A stretch of 32,500 bases of DNA from Chrysomallon squamiferum (GCA_012295275.1 CM022679.1:29210664-29243163), one strand, 5' to 3'; counted from the stretch's first letter, positions 1 through 10,930 are shown. Translations and numbers: made by a program. The notes: generated by a model from the letters alone, not told the origin.

Positions 1-143
1 ATGCAGCAGAGCCAATCAGAGATAAACAGCCTCAGGCAAGTCGTGCTTTGACCAGTGTGAGCGAGAGTACTTGTGTAAGCTTTGATATTCACCTCATTAA
101 TTAGAACGGCTTGTGGCAAGATGATCACTGTTGCTGATAACCA

Positions 144-246
144 TCTTGTTTTCACAGAGAGGACTGCCGCCGACACTTGTTTTCAATAGAGAGGACTGCT
201 GCTCTGAGTAAGGCTTGTCTTTCATAGAGAGGACTGCCGCTCTATG
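144..246 (+). repeat. Three-copy minisatellite, 31-38 bp unit
   Basis: Units starting with cttgt at 145, 176 and 214 each contain agagaggactgcYgc (core copies at about 156, 188 and 226). Copies differ by small indels and substitutions. Confidence 0.75.
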
Positions 247-290
247 TATCATTTGGGCTTTTAAGAAATGAAAGGAACAGGTGTGATCCA

Positions 291-301
291 TTGTGTGTGT
301 T

Positions 302-344
<43 letters not shown>

Positions 345-474
345 CTGTGTGAGTGTGTGTGTATGTGTGTATGTGTATGTGTGTGAGTGTCTGGGAGGGT
401 ATATGTGTATATATGTATATGTTGGTATGTGTGTTTATGTATGTGTATGCATGTTTCTGTACATGTGTGAATGA
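291..474 (+). repeat. (TG)n microsatellite, pure then interrupted
   Basis: Nearly pure TG to about 362, then TG interrupted by TATG, GAGTG and ATGTA variants. Open frames through it are simple Cys-Val or Thr-His runs and are not genes. Confidence 0.95.
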
Positions 475-840
<366 letters not shown>

Positions 841-1272
841 GGCTAACCATATACATATATCACCTTTAAGAAAATTCTGTGAAAGGTACATTATATTAAT
901 ACTAATATCACAAAAAGAGAAAAACGTGAACAAACAAATAAAATGTGGAAAACGTGGTACAGTTTTAACAACTGGACAAGTACCGTGTTTGTGAGGTGGT
1001 GTGTATCACTAAATAAAGAGAACACGGCATCCATGCCGATGGTATGTTCAAAACGGTGTCAAGCCAGTGTAGGTGGAGTATGTACTGACTCTGGTAGGAA
1101 CACAGTAAACAGCCACTGTGGCTACAAAATGTCTTATTAACTGTTTGTGACTTGGCCTGAGAGATGCAGCGAATGTCAGGAGCTGATCCAGAATACTGAC
1201 TGGGTGAGTGGAGTGTCAGTGAACTGGGATGTCTGGAGTCAGCAGCAGAAATATGTCTGAAGTGTTAGTTTA
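841..1272. other. Non-repetitive stretch, no gene recognised
   Basis: Moderately complex sequence with a 65-codon plus-strand open frame (943-1140) that matches nothing I recognise and lacks supporting splice or promoter signals. Confidence 0.5.
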
Positions 1273-1532
1273 CACACACGTACATACATACAGAGACACA
1301 CACACAGACACACACACACAAACATATATAGAAACACACAGACACACACAGACATACACAGACACACACAGACACACACACACACATACAAACACACACA
1401 GACATACACACACACACACACTCACAAACATATATAGACATACACACAGACAGACAGACACACACACACACTCACCAGCATATATAGATATACACACATA
1501 CACATACAGATGCACACACACACAAACACAAC
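1273..1532 (+). repeat. (CA)n-rich block with CAGA and ATAC variants
   Basis: Interrupted CA dinucleotides with repeated cacacagacacacac and atatataga elements. The phrase caaacatatatagaaacacacagacac recurs in altered form at about 1319, 1427 and 1478, suggesting a higher-order unit of roughly 50-110 bp. Confidence 0.9.
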
Positions 1533-2111
1533 ACATACACTTTAAAGTATTTACATTTTATTGTCTATATTCATTAAAGACAATAGGTTTGTTTTAGCAT
1601 GTGCCTCACATACACACACACAGATTGTATAAACAAATCTGATAAAACAAGTAGTCATCATTCATTACCCCCAAAAAAAAGTTATCTAACCATACACTAA
1701 TTATAATTAACTGTTTAATGCCTTAATTAGTTAAAGGGACCTAGCTTCCACCTTACTTCTGTTCATCAAAAACGTCTTTGTACAAACTGCTTCATTCATT
1801 ATCACATAAATGATATCATCAAACATTCTGCCAAAAGCATACATCGTTGCTGTCACAGAACGTGAAATCTGCACGCAGGAATCTGGCAGAAATGTAAAAA
1901 GTCACTGCGAGAAACTGACCTGTCAGAACAGAACAATGAAAACAGAGATTAAAAAGAATAATTCCTCCTGTTATTCTGTTGGATGAAGTCAGCCAGCAAA
2001 CAAATGAATAACCTCGAGGTTGTGAGGGTGTCATGTTGGCAAACAGCGAAACAAGGAAACAGGCAAAGTGAGGTTTGGTGACATCAGCTGCAATTGTTGT
2101 TTTGTGAAGTG
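1533..2111. other. Non-repetitive AT-rich stretch, no gene recognised
   Basis: No convincing coding, RNA or repeat signal. A 71-codon minus-strand frame at 1819-2034 lacks family resemblance. Confidence 0.5.
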
Positions 2112-2560
2112 GTATTTGTTTAACACAAATGATAAATAGTTTTAATGAAAATAGTATTTAACACAAATAACAAGAGTTTGAAAGAAAATGGCATAAATAA
2201 TGAGAGTTTTAAAGAGTTTGTTTACTATGAATATTCACAGTTTTAAAGAAAGTAGTATTTTTGGAAACAATTAACAGAGAATTTTGTTTAATATAAATAA
2301 TAATAGTTTTAAAGAAAATAGTATTTCTTAACATAAATAATAAAAACAGTTTTAAACAAAGTAGTATTTATTTAAAATGAATATTCAGTTTTAAAGAATT
2401 TTTTTTTAAACAATAAACTTTTTTTTTTTAAAGAAAACACTATTTGTTTAACACAAATAATCACACTTTTAAAGAAAATAATATTTGTGTAACATGAATT
2501 ACCACAAACAGTTTTGAAGAAAGTAGTATTTAACAAGAAATAAAAACAAACAGTTTTGTG
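2112..2560 (+). repeat. Diverged ~40 bp minisatellite, about ten copies
   Basis: The phrase (g)tattt...aacacaaataata...agttttaaagaaaata recurs across the block. tattt-type unit starts are at 2112, 2154, 2255, 2321, 2364, 2440, 2481 and 2525, with further internal copies (for example at 2191). Steps cluster near 42 bp or about 1.5-2 times that. Copies are strongly diverged, so this is an old array. Confidence 0.75.
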
Positions 2561-2876
2561 GATAAAGGCACTGACTCAACACGACGATGCGAGTTGACGT
2601 TCATGTCATTACACCAGAGTTGACAACCACGCTGTTAGCTTGGGCGCAGTCGAGAAAACGCGATGTTTGAGGTTCGGGTGTAAAGATTAACTCAAGTATT
2701 TTTCACAATGACTCAAAATTCACCAATTTACAGAATTAAGTGCCGACCGCGACAACATCATTTCAACTAATGATGGAGACAACATCATGTCTGACCATAC
2801 AAACATGCCAATCACTGGACACGAAGACATTTTCAAGTCAAATTTCCTTTACTTTTCATGCTACCCAGCGCTTCTT

Positions 2877-2880
<4 letters not shown>
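2561..2880. other. Complex stretch with several CpG, no gene recognised
   Basis: Includes gaggttcgggtgtaa near 2669, vaguely like a tRNA B box, but no cloverleaf can be drawn around it. No gene recognised. Confidence 0.4.

Positions 2881-2954
<74 letters not shown>
2881..2954 (+). repeat. (CT)n microsatellite
   Basis: About 37 perfect CT units. Confidence 0.98.
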
Positions 2955-2958
<4 letters not shown>

Positions 2959-3370
2959 CTAATTTAAATTCAGTGAGCAAGCTTCAGCTGGAAGATCTGT
3001 TTAAACAAAGCCATTCAAAGGGTGTCGAGGGGCTTAGAAACCAAAAGGCAGTCCTCTTAATTTGTGTTGTCCAACCAAGTGAGTGAAATTGTTTAAGCAA
3101 ACACAGCACTGTGTGCTAGCTGTGTGCAGGGTGGGGGAGAACAGGAGTTGTGTTCCCCCCCAGCACCTCCCTGGACAGGGAAAGGTTGTTGATTCAGAAT
3201 GGCGATGACAATGGGAAGTTGTGAAGGAATGCAAATGCGATGTTGTGGAATGCAGCGGAAAAGAAGTAACAAGTAAGTTACTTTCACAGCAAGGGTTGAA
3301 ACACTCTGCACACAACATGTTTAGTACTTGTTAGAAAACAAAGGTATCCTACTCTGTCTTAGAATGATGA
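2955..3370. other. Complex stretch, no gene recognised
   Basis: Contains a small inverted repeat (ACACAGC at 3101-3107 against GCTGTGT at 3119-3125, with a nested AGCAC/GTGCT pair) and a G-rich then C-rich pair around 3130-3170. No coding signal recognised. Confidence 0.45.
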
Positions 3371-3372
3371 AT

Positions 3373-3702
<330 letters not shown>

Positions 3703-3822
3703 TGATAACTCAAACAAAACCAGTATGTCTTAATAATTGAAGTTGGTTGACTGTGAGTTATCAAATTTCTCCTTCGTACCACTTCATCTTTGATCTGCAA
3801 TATTAACTTATTTCCTTTCTAG

Positions 3823-4007
3823 GATCAATAAGCAATCCCACGGTTCAACGAACGCCTCAGCGAACACTGAAAAATCTTTTGTCTGCCTGCGCCAGTACAA
3901 CGCAGAAGCCTCTGAAGAAAACGGCAGCAGAGCTTTCTAAAGCTGGTTATCGACAGTTTCAACTCATTGCAGTCTTGTACACATTTCAAGGGCCATTCTG
4001 GTTATAA
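3823..4007 (+). other. Candidate plus-strand terminal exon, unknown (low confidence)
   Basis: Seen: a branch-point-like tattaac followed by a pyrimidine-rich tract and an AG at 3821-3822, which is a strong 3' splice signal. After two leading bases one frame stays open for 60 codons to TAA at 4005-4007. The peptide contains LKNLLSACAST and KKTAAELSKAGYRQFQLIA and has no simple repeats. An AATAAA hexamer lies at 4318-4323. I recognise no family. No matching upstream exon was found, so this may be a chance open frame or a non-coding exon. Confidence 0.15.
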
Positions 4008-4177
4008 TAGCAATATTTGGATAAGAAACCTTTAAACGGCTCTCTGGCCACCCTGAAGGACACTCAATTATGTGTTGAAGAAAGAGGTGTAAAAAGGAAG
4101 ACAGAGAGAAAGAGAAAAATGTTTGATGAAAAGGAAAAAAAAATGTGCTGTTGTTGATGACAGCTATTGTGGATGGG

Positions 4178-4180
<3 letters not shown>

Positions 4181-4267
<87 letters not shown>

Positions 4268-4560
4268 GTAGGATAAAGAGAGAAGTGAAAGAAACTGAGT
4301 AACAGAAAGAGAGAAAGAATAAAACTGAGAGAGAGAGAGAAAGAGTGAGAGGTAAAGAGATTGAGACTTAAAAAAAACGACAGAGAGAGAATGAGTGACA
4401 GACAGAAAAGCAAGAAAGACATTCAGAGACAGAAACTGAGAGAAAAAGACAGAGAAATAAAGAGAGGGCAAGAAAAAGAATGAGAGAGAGAGAGTGAGTG
4501 AAAGACAGTAACAGAGAGAGAGAGATGAAGAGAAAGAAAGAAAGAAAATCTGTGAATTCA
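4181..4560 (+). repeat. (GA)n then (ACAG)n, then degenerate GA-rich DNA
   Basis: Perfect GA at about 4181-4236 runs straight into (ACAG)n at 4237-4268, followed by about 290 bp of imperfect GA/GAAA sequence. Purine-rich throughout on the plus strand. Confidence 0.95.
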
Positions 4561-4689
4561 CCGAGATTTACTGAACTGAGTGTTGGAAGAAAAAATCTAA
4601 AAAAAGGAGGACGAGAATAGAAACAAAAAATGAACAGTAAAAGACAGACAGACTCACATTCATCCAGCCAGACAGACAGACAGACAAAA

Positions 4690-5480
4690 TAGAGATATCC
4701 GACTGTTGGTCAGTTTTGTTGACAAAGCGCTGAGACCGGCAGACAGTTTGAACGCTCGGGTCTCTCTCCACAGATCACAAAGCAACAACACTGTGTGCAT
4801 TAATATCAACATAAATCACATTCATCTGCGAAACACCGCGTCTGGTAAGAAATATGATGTTTGCTCAACAAATACTTGGCTTAAAACAGCCTTCAAAGGC
4901 CTCTCAGAAAGCCAGAACAATTAGCAAGACGCTCATCAAGGTTTTTTTTATTTATTATGAAAATATCTGCTCACCCTCGGTGCTGATAGAAAAGTGTTTG
5001 TGGACGGGATATGAAAAGTAGATTTTGTTTAGAAATTTTCATCGTCTGACTGTCTTTGTTCACTTCAGCAGGAGAAAATCTTTTGTTTGTGGTCTAAAAG
5101 ACCGTGTGGGCCAGTGGGAGAGTTTCTCGGGTTAATTTCAATGCAAGCCGCAATAACACGAAATGTCCCTTCGTATAAATTAACATCAGATTATTGAGTA
5201 TGTAGCCTGGGACAGGCGAAGAAAAAGAAAATGGCTCTTTATGTCGTATTTATCTGTAACGTAAATAAAAATGTTTATAGGTACTGTCATGTCAGGGCGA
5301 TTGCTTAGAAGTAAAAAGGACAAGAGGTGGACTTTTTTGGAATAATAAACGTTATGTTAATTTATATCAAAGAGTCGCAAAGCTTCAAAGAATTATGGTA
5401 AATTCGTGGTCAGCTGGTGCAGAATTAGAAGTACCGAAATGGTTAATTTTTTTGTTTCGTTATTTCAATGAGAATGTCGT
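4690..5480. other. Complex non-coding stretch
   Basis: Little simple sequence. Contains forkhead-like GTAAATAAA (about 5261) and TGTTTATA (5272-5279) and a splice-like pair at 4774-4844. No gene recognised; candidate conserved non-coding DNA by appearance only. Confidence 0.35.
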
Positions 5481-5609
5481 ATAATTTATATTTGATAGAA
5501 AGAAAAAGTGATATTAAATGACACAAAAGTATGACTTAAATTGATTAATGAAGGATTTGATGATCTAAAGTGACAGCAAAAAAAAAAAAAAATGCCTGTG
5601 TGATATATG

Positions 5610-5830
5610 AAAGGATGATTAAGAAAGAGGTGAAGAAAAACCAAAGAAAAAAAGAAAGAAAGAAAGAAATTTAAAGAATGACAGAAGAGAAGGAAAAAGA
5701 ATGAGAGAAATAAATAAAGAAAGAAAGAATGAAAGAAAGAAATTGAGAATGACAGGAAACAAAAGAGTACATATACAAAACTGAGAAAAAAACAAAACAA
5801 GAAATACAATTGTAATATTCTTCTGTCTGT
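5610..5830 (+). repeat. A/G-rich tract with GAAA repeats
   Basis: Repeated (GAAA)n and GAATGA motifs, followed at 5822-5847 by a short TCTG/TGTC run. The open frames here are Phe/Ser/Leu low-complexity translations. Confidence 0.85.
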
Positions 5831-5985
5831 CTGTTTGTGTGTCTGTCCATTCCATAATTTATATTCTCATCCATCTTCACAATCAATCAACAACATGTTA
5901 TTGATAATCTCTCAACCTTCCCAGTTTAGTCTATACAAAGAACCACAAAAACAATCTCATTTAACACTCATTAAAACATTATCAT

Positions 5986-6115
5986 TGATTGGTTCAAAAG
6001 TAAATGAGAATTGATTGGTTGGGGGTGAAGAGAGGTGATCACTGATTGGTTCAGGTGATGTAAGAAGATCTCTGATTGGTCAGAATGAGGAGAGATGACA
6101 ACTGATAGGTCAGAA
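5986..6115 (+). repeat. ~30 bp degenerate repeat carrying ATTGGT (CCAAT) boxes
   Basis: The motif TGATTGGT recurs at 5986, 6012, 6043 and 6073, with a diverged copy (TGATAGGT) at 6103. Steps are 26, 31, 30 and 30 bp. The sequence between motifs is also similar (gaggagagatga-like). ATTGG is the reverse of the CCAAT box bound by NF-Y in animals. Whether this is a promoter array or just a decayed minisatellite is open. It directly precedes a CpG-dense island. Confidence 0.7.
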
Positions 6116-6119
6116 CATC

Positions 6120-6440
6120 ATTAGATATCTGTTTGCCAAGAGGAAGACAAACAAAGGCAAATCTTGGATCAATATGGCCGCCATTGAGCGTGAACAAAAC
6201 AAGAAATGGCTGCTTCGTGTGCCATTGTCTCAGCCGATGTCCCTGCCAGGCAGGACAATGTCCACACGTCTGCTGCGGAAATATCATGATACAAAGACGG
6301 CCAATTCCTCGACGACGCAGGAAAACGAGAATCTCCTGCCAGTGTTTGACAAGAGCAAACAGACCAATCAGGTATCGCGTTACAATCAATGACAGACGTT
6401 TCCATTGGCCGGGATGTGATTGAATAACAGCTTCAGTCTC
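6120..6440. promoter_or_regulatory. CpG-dense island, possible promoter
   Basis: About 15 CpG dinucleotides lie within roughly 300 bp, against a surrounding sequence with almost none. The island includes a near-palindromic ATGGCCGCCAT at 6174, which resembles paired YY1-type GCCGCCAT cores, an ACCAATCAG at 6363-6371 and a CCATTGGCC near 6401. Promoter function is inference. Confidence 0.35.
6174..6371 (+). CDS. Candidate first coding exon, unknown protein (low confidence)
   Basis: I do not recognise this protein. Seen: an ATG with A at -3 and G at +4 (good eukaryotic start context) opens a frame of exactly 66 codons up to CAG|GTATCG, a plausible donor. Read through without splicing, it stops at 6392. 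The peptide begins MAAIEREQNKKWLLRVPL, is basic, and has no low-complexity runs, which is unusual for this window. The sequence is CpG-rich against a CpG-poor background and follows a set of ATTGG (inverted CCAAT) boxes at 5986-6110, as expected near a promoter. Against: CpG-rich DNA has few stops, and longer frames are also open on the opposite strand here. No downstream exon is identified. Confidence 0.22.
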
Positions 6441-6471
6441 ACTCTGCAGGTGCACAAATCACATGACAACT

Positions 6472-6605
6472 TTTTTTTTTTTTTTTTTTTAAATTTAAAG
6501 CTGATACCTTTGATCTTGATTCTTTTTTTCCTTTTTTTGGGGGGGGGTCATTTCTGTTTCTTTTTTTATTAATTCTTAAAAAAAAAAAGAAAGAAAGAAA
6601 GAAAT
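6472..6605 (+). repeat. Poly(T), G run, poly(A) and (GAAA)n cluster
   Basis: poly(T) at 6472-6490, a G-run at 6539-6547, poly(A) at 6579-6588 and (GAAA)n to 6603. Confidence 0.9.
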
Positions 6606-6951
6606 TAATTAATTTTAAAAAATGTTTTCAGTTATGAAAACTGTTTTAATATGAACATATTAAAATTTAAGAAAGTAATGAAATTTTCTCACTGAGTTAC
6701 TTTCTAAAATTTTGGAAAAGAGAATGAAATGAAAGAACTGAACAGATCAGTTGATATGAAAAGGTTTACTCTGCAAACTTAATTAATATATTTATGTTCT
6801 TTGGATATTTCTGGATAATATTCTGATTTTGTTATTATTGTTGCTGTTGTTGTTGTTATTTTCTGTTTATTCATTTTGGCAAGTAAAAACGAAGACAGTA
6901 ATATTAAAAATTAAGTTTCAGGAAAAAACAATCACCACTGGAAGGAAGGAA

Positions 6952-6953
<2 letters not shown>

Positions 6954-7046
<93 letters not shown>

Positions 7047-7049
7047 AGA

Positions 7050-7136
<87 letters not shown>
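6954..7136 (+). repeat. (GA)n microsatellite, ~180 bp
   Basis: The longest single GA block on the plus strand, broken only by a few AAGAG interruptions near 7042-7058. Confidence 0.98.
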
Positions 7137-7139
<3 letters not shown>

Positions 7140-7920
7140 GTTTGAAATGTGAGAGAAATACGAGTAGAAACAGGAAAAAAAAAAAAATGACAAGACAAAA
7201 AAGACAAAAATAATCAGATAAAAAGGATATCAACACAGTAACAACAAATTAAATTTTTAATTTGGTCAGTCTCCTGTCTTGAAACTAAATCCCGTATTCT
7301 ATTTAAACAGATTTTAACCCGACCTGACAGCAGCACAAAGTGAAAAATGAGAAACAATTATTTTTCAGGCAGATGACGGATGACATTAAACGGACTCAGC
7401 TCCACAGAACTTCCAGCAACAGTTAAACAAACAGAAACAGGAAAACACAATCTCCACAGACATTAAGACCATTCAGATACCATTTAGACCGTTTATAAAC
7501 ACATCCATTAAAATATAAACCAGAAAATACCAAGCCGAATGCTGTTAGATAGAATCTGATTTATATTTAATAACATTTAGCCATTTGTTAATTAGATGAC
7601 GGTGCACACTAAAATGGAAGCTTTTACCAAAGAAGAAAGTGACATTTAAGTAAAGCTATTTTCTATACAACATATATACCGAAAAAAAAGAGAAAAAAGT
7701 TCTAATTCAGAAGGTCAGAGGAAACAGTGCCATCATTAGGAGAACAAACAACAAGAATGTGATAACAATACAAAACACAGAGCTGATGAATACAGCTATT
7801 CAGATGATAATAAACTATCTCTTAATTTGTACATCAAAATATTACTTATAATTCAATCTGCTGCTAAGAAAATGTGATTTATAAACTGGGAAAGGATTGG
7901 ATGAGATTTCATTCTTACTG
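7140..7920. other. AT-rich non-coding stretch, nothing recognised
   Basis: Mostly A-rich plus-strand sequence with no coding, RNA or tandem-repeat signal that I can support. Confidence 0.5.
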
Positions 7921-7937
7921 AACTGTTACTAAGATTC

Positions 7938-7990
7938 ATCATCATCATCATCATCATAATCATTTTATTGTTCTTCTTCTTCTTATTATT

Positions 7991-8021
<31 letters not shown>

Positions 8022-8110
8022 TTATTTTTTTTCTTCTTCTTATTATTATTATCAATATTATTTATTATTATTATTATCGTTCTTCTTCTTCTTCTTCTTT
8101 GTTGCTGATG
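7938..8110 (+). repeat. Mixed (CAT)n, (CTT)n and (ATT)n trinucleotide block
   Basis: Alternating CATCAT, CTTCTT and ATTATT runs from 7938 to about 8100. Confidence 0.95.
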
Positions 8111-8411
8111 CTGCTTTTGTTGTCATCATCATTGTTATTCATCAAGAGCTTATGAAAGTATGAACAAAATTCTTCTGTTTGGTCAACAATATTTTGTTTT
8201 GTTTTTTCAGTGAAGCTGTTTCTGTTTTGCTGACAAGAAGGATTGAGGTTGCTACATGTACGTCTGCTGGCATTCCAGCCACTGACGTTTCACCACTTCT
8301 AACAGGACCACAAAAACACAAACATCATAAATGATTCTAATCTTTTACCAAAATTTTGTGCATCTATAATGTAATAAACCACAGCAAAAGACCTCCTGTG
8401 CCAAAACACCT

Positions 8412-8424
8412 GTTGCCTAGCAAC
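8412..8424 (+). promoter_or_regulatory. RFX X-box match GTTGCCTAGCAAC
   Basis: The 13-mer fits the RFX consensus GTNRCC-(0-3 N)-RGYAAC with a one-base spacer. A half-site ttagcaacc follows at about 8430-8438. RFX sites regulate ciliary genes in animals. No recognised promoter is adjacent. Confidence 0.45.
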
Positions 8425-8639
8425 AATGCTTAGCAACCAGAGAGAAACAACCAAAAAAAACCCCAATCACAAACAAGAGCCAAACTAATTAGAAACCAGT
8501 AACAAACAATGAATCAAACTATCAGAACGTATTTAACCAACCAATAGTAAACGTCGAAACAAAACAGCAAACACGTATCAGCCAATGAGAAAATCCGTAA
8601 CAACAAGACTCATGATTCAACAGTAGCATTCTTCCATAA

Positions 8640-8930
8640 CTCTCGTTCTCCCATAAATCTGTTTTCTGAGGTCTGATGGAAAGCCGATAGTAATAATGCC
8701 TTAGAAAGTGTTAATTGTAAAATTACAACCGTACGCACAGTTTTTTATGAATATTCAAATGATTGCAGGAACCGATTAATTGGAATTTCATGCCTGTCGA
8801 TGAAAGAATAATGGGGATTAATTTCCTCCCATTGAAAAGAAACGTGAACTTGAAAGGAACGTTGAGAAGAAAAGGGTGGTAAAGAGAATAAAATTCATTC
8901 CAGTATTTCTGTAACAAGTGAAGTGTTTCG
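8640..8930. promoter_or_regulatory. Homeodomain-motif-rich complex block (possible enhancer)
   Basis: Within about 150 bp: atgaatattcaaat (POU/octamer-like), gattaattgg, ggggattaatt (Otx/Pitx-like GGATTA) and cccattg. Low in simple repeats compared with the flanks. Enhancer function is inference, and AT-rich DNA generates TAAT cores by chance. Confidence 0.25.
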
Positions 8931-9124
8931 TTTGCAACTGTGGAAATTGTTTAAAAGATGATGTCCATTTTTTAAATTTATTTATTTTTTTCACTTAAAT
9001 TCTCTTTATGATATTTCAAAATGAAAAAAATAAAAAGATTATTTCTAATGACAAAAATGATGAGTTGTAATATATGAATAAAAATTAGACAGTACTTTTT
9101 CTTGGTTTTAGTTTGGCTATTTAT

Positions 9125-9192
9125 AATTTATTTATTTATTTATTTATTTATTTATCATCCTGTAAAAATGAAAACAGCAAAATTACTGGTTC

Positions 9193-9226
<34 letters not shown>
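9125..9226 (+). repeat. (TTTA)n and poly(A)
   Basis: TTTA repeats at about 9127-9154, then a 36-base poly(A) at 9194-9226 following short unique sequence. Confidence 0.95.
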
Positions 9227-9228
<2 letters not shown>

Positions 9229-9229
9229 A

Positions 9230-9895
9230 CCTTACCTAATATTTAAAAAGAAAACCATTTCTAGACAGACAGACAGACTGACAAACAGGTATTTTCTGTT
9301 TGAGAACAGGTTAAATGAGTTTTATCAGGAATCAGTAAGATTACCATTTTTAATTTCATTTTTATAAATAATTTACCCCCAAAAAATGAAATAAACATTT
9401 GAGAAAAAAATTTAAACATTAAAACATTATTTCTTTTCAAAAAAAAAGAAAAACATGGGAAATAATATTCCATTAAATAATTAACCAGAATAAACAGTGA
9501 AACAAGAAATTAATCTGTATTAATACAACCAGACATACAGACACTGGGATGGCCTGCACTGAAAACATCAACAAACAAATCAGAAAAATCTGTGTCTGTC
9601 TTAATCCCCTTTCTTAAACTGAGATATAATAACACAAAGAAAGCTGAACACAATTAAATCCTAATCAATATTAATGAATATTAGTTTGTATTACCTTGGA
9701 CTACTTTTTTAATATTGATTTCTTATCAAACACTTGACAAGACACTGTGAGAAATGCAATATGACTTCAAAGATCTTAAATATTAAGAATCCTATTTCCC
9801 AATCCAGCCTCTGCTCCATGTATAGTATCAGTGATCATGATAATAATTGCTTTCATGTTCATATTTATATGCATGATTTTTATTTAAAATTATTT
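9230..9895. other. AT-rich stretch, no exon supported
   Basis: Includes a (GACA)n stub at 9265-9278. A minus-strand segment near 9705-9752 has acceptor- and donor-like edges but all frames stop. Confidence 0.5.
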
Positions 9896-9897
9896 CA

Positions 9898-10018
9898 TTA
9901 AAATAATAATAATAATAATAAAATATAATAATAATAATAAATATGTAATAATAATAATAGTAATAATAATAAAAATAATAATAATAAATAATAATAATAA
10001 TAATAAAAATAAAAATAA
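9898..10018 (+). repeat. (AAT)n tract beside the UTP6 exon
   Basis: Interrupted AATAAT ends only 6 bp from the donor of the exon at 10025-10210. The donor is intact. Confidence 0.95.
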
Positions 10019-10024
10019 ATTTAC

Positions 10025-10210
10025 CTTTTGTAAAAGATTTTTTTCTGCTAAATGAAAGACTGATAACAGTTCATCTTCGGTCACCTGGCGTCTAATGAGA
10101 ATTAGCAGACGCTGTTTCCATAGCAACACAGACTGAGGAAACTGCTTTGTTCCCAGTTCAGCAACTTCCACCAGTTTGTCAGTGAGATCCAGATCATTTA
10201 GAAGTGCAGA
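10025..10210 (-). CDS. UTP6: UTP6 exon (internal), HAT repeat
   Basis: Seen: acceptor gtttcag, then 186 nt (62 codons, phase 0 at both ends), then donor AAG|GTAAAT. The peptide includes VEVAELGTKQFPQSVLLW and then KQRLLILIRRQ, ending in LAEKNLLQK. Known family: the pattern AxxGxxxFPxSxxLWxxRLxxL is a typical half-a-TPR (HAT) repeat, and its position after the preceding exon corresponds to the C-terminal half of UTP6. HAT repeats form antiparallel helix pairs used as a protein scaffold in RNA-processing complexes. Base composition is clearly richer in G and C than the flanking (ATA)n intron. The next exon should start in phase 0 with a W-rich helix (roughly LPLWxxWxxW). I did not find it between 1 and 10024, so the 3' end of the gene is probably beyond the left edge. 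Confidence 0.85.
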
Positions 10211-10339
10211 CTGAAACAATATAAACAGTAAATTATTTTTAAAGTTTCATTTCATGTATTTTGTCCATCATTTAAATTGTAATTTAAAAAAGAAAAAAGA
10301 AAAAAGAAATTAAATTTTTATTTATTTTACAAAATGCAT

Positions 10340-10930
10340 TTCTTTATTTAGTAATTTTCTTAATTATTTTATTTTATTATTATTTTTTTTTGTTTGTTTA
10401 TTGCTGTTCTTATTGTTGTTGTTGTTGTTGTTGTTGTTACTGTCGTACATTTTTAAATATGTTTTAAAAAGTTTTTGCTTTAGAATATATTATCTTTTAT
10501 TTATATAGCTTTTAAAAAAAGTTTATATTTTTTACATTATTTATTTATTTATTTAAATTTTATTTATTTAACTTGTTTCTTTTACAAAATATTCTTAATA
10601 TTTAATTAAAGTTTATTTATTTATTTATGTTAGTTTTTTTATAAATTTTCTTTTTACAGGTATACTAAATTTTATTTTATTTATTTATACCTTTTACAAC
10701 CCTTTTTAGATTATTTTTATCTTATTTGATTTAAATTGTATTTATTCCTTTTTTTTATTATTATTGAGGTTTGTTTTATATATATATATATTTACATAAA
10801 AACTAATTTTAATTAATTAATTTGTTTATTTATTTTATTTTATTTTTTTTTTTCATTATTATTATTATTATTATTTTTTTAAATTCTAAATTAATTTTGT
10901 TTCTTTATTTTTCATAATTTTTTTCATTAT
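10340..10930 (+). repeat. Long A/T-only low-complexity region
   Basis: Mixed TTTA, ATT and GTT (10413-10436) runs with almost no C or G for about 600 bp. Confidence 0.85.

Noticed and set aside
943-1140. 65-codon plus-strand frame in complex sequence
   Set aside because: Cys/Val/Ser-rich peptide with no family resemblance, and no splice or promoter signals around it.
6829-7236. Long open frames on both strands through the (GA)n tract (Arg-Glu and Ser-Leu runs)
   Set aside because: They are direct translations of dinucleotide repeats. The same applies to frames over every (CT)n, (TG)n and (CA)n block in the window.
9705-9752. Minus-strand segment with good acceptor (ttctcacag) and donor (AAG|GTAATA), tested as the next UTP6 exon
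   Set aside because: All three frames contain a stop, and the peptides do not resemble UTP6.
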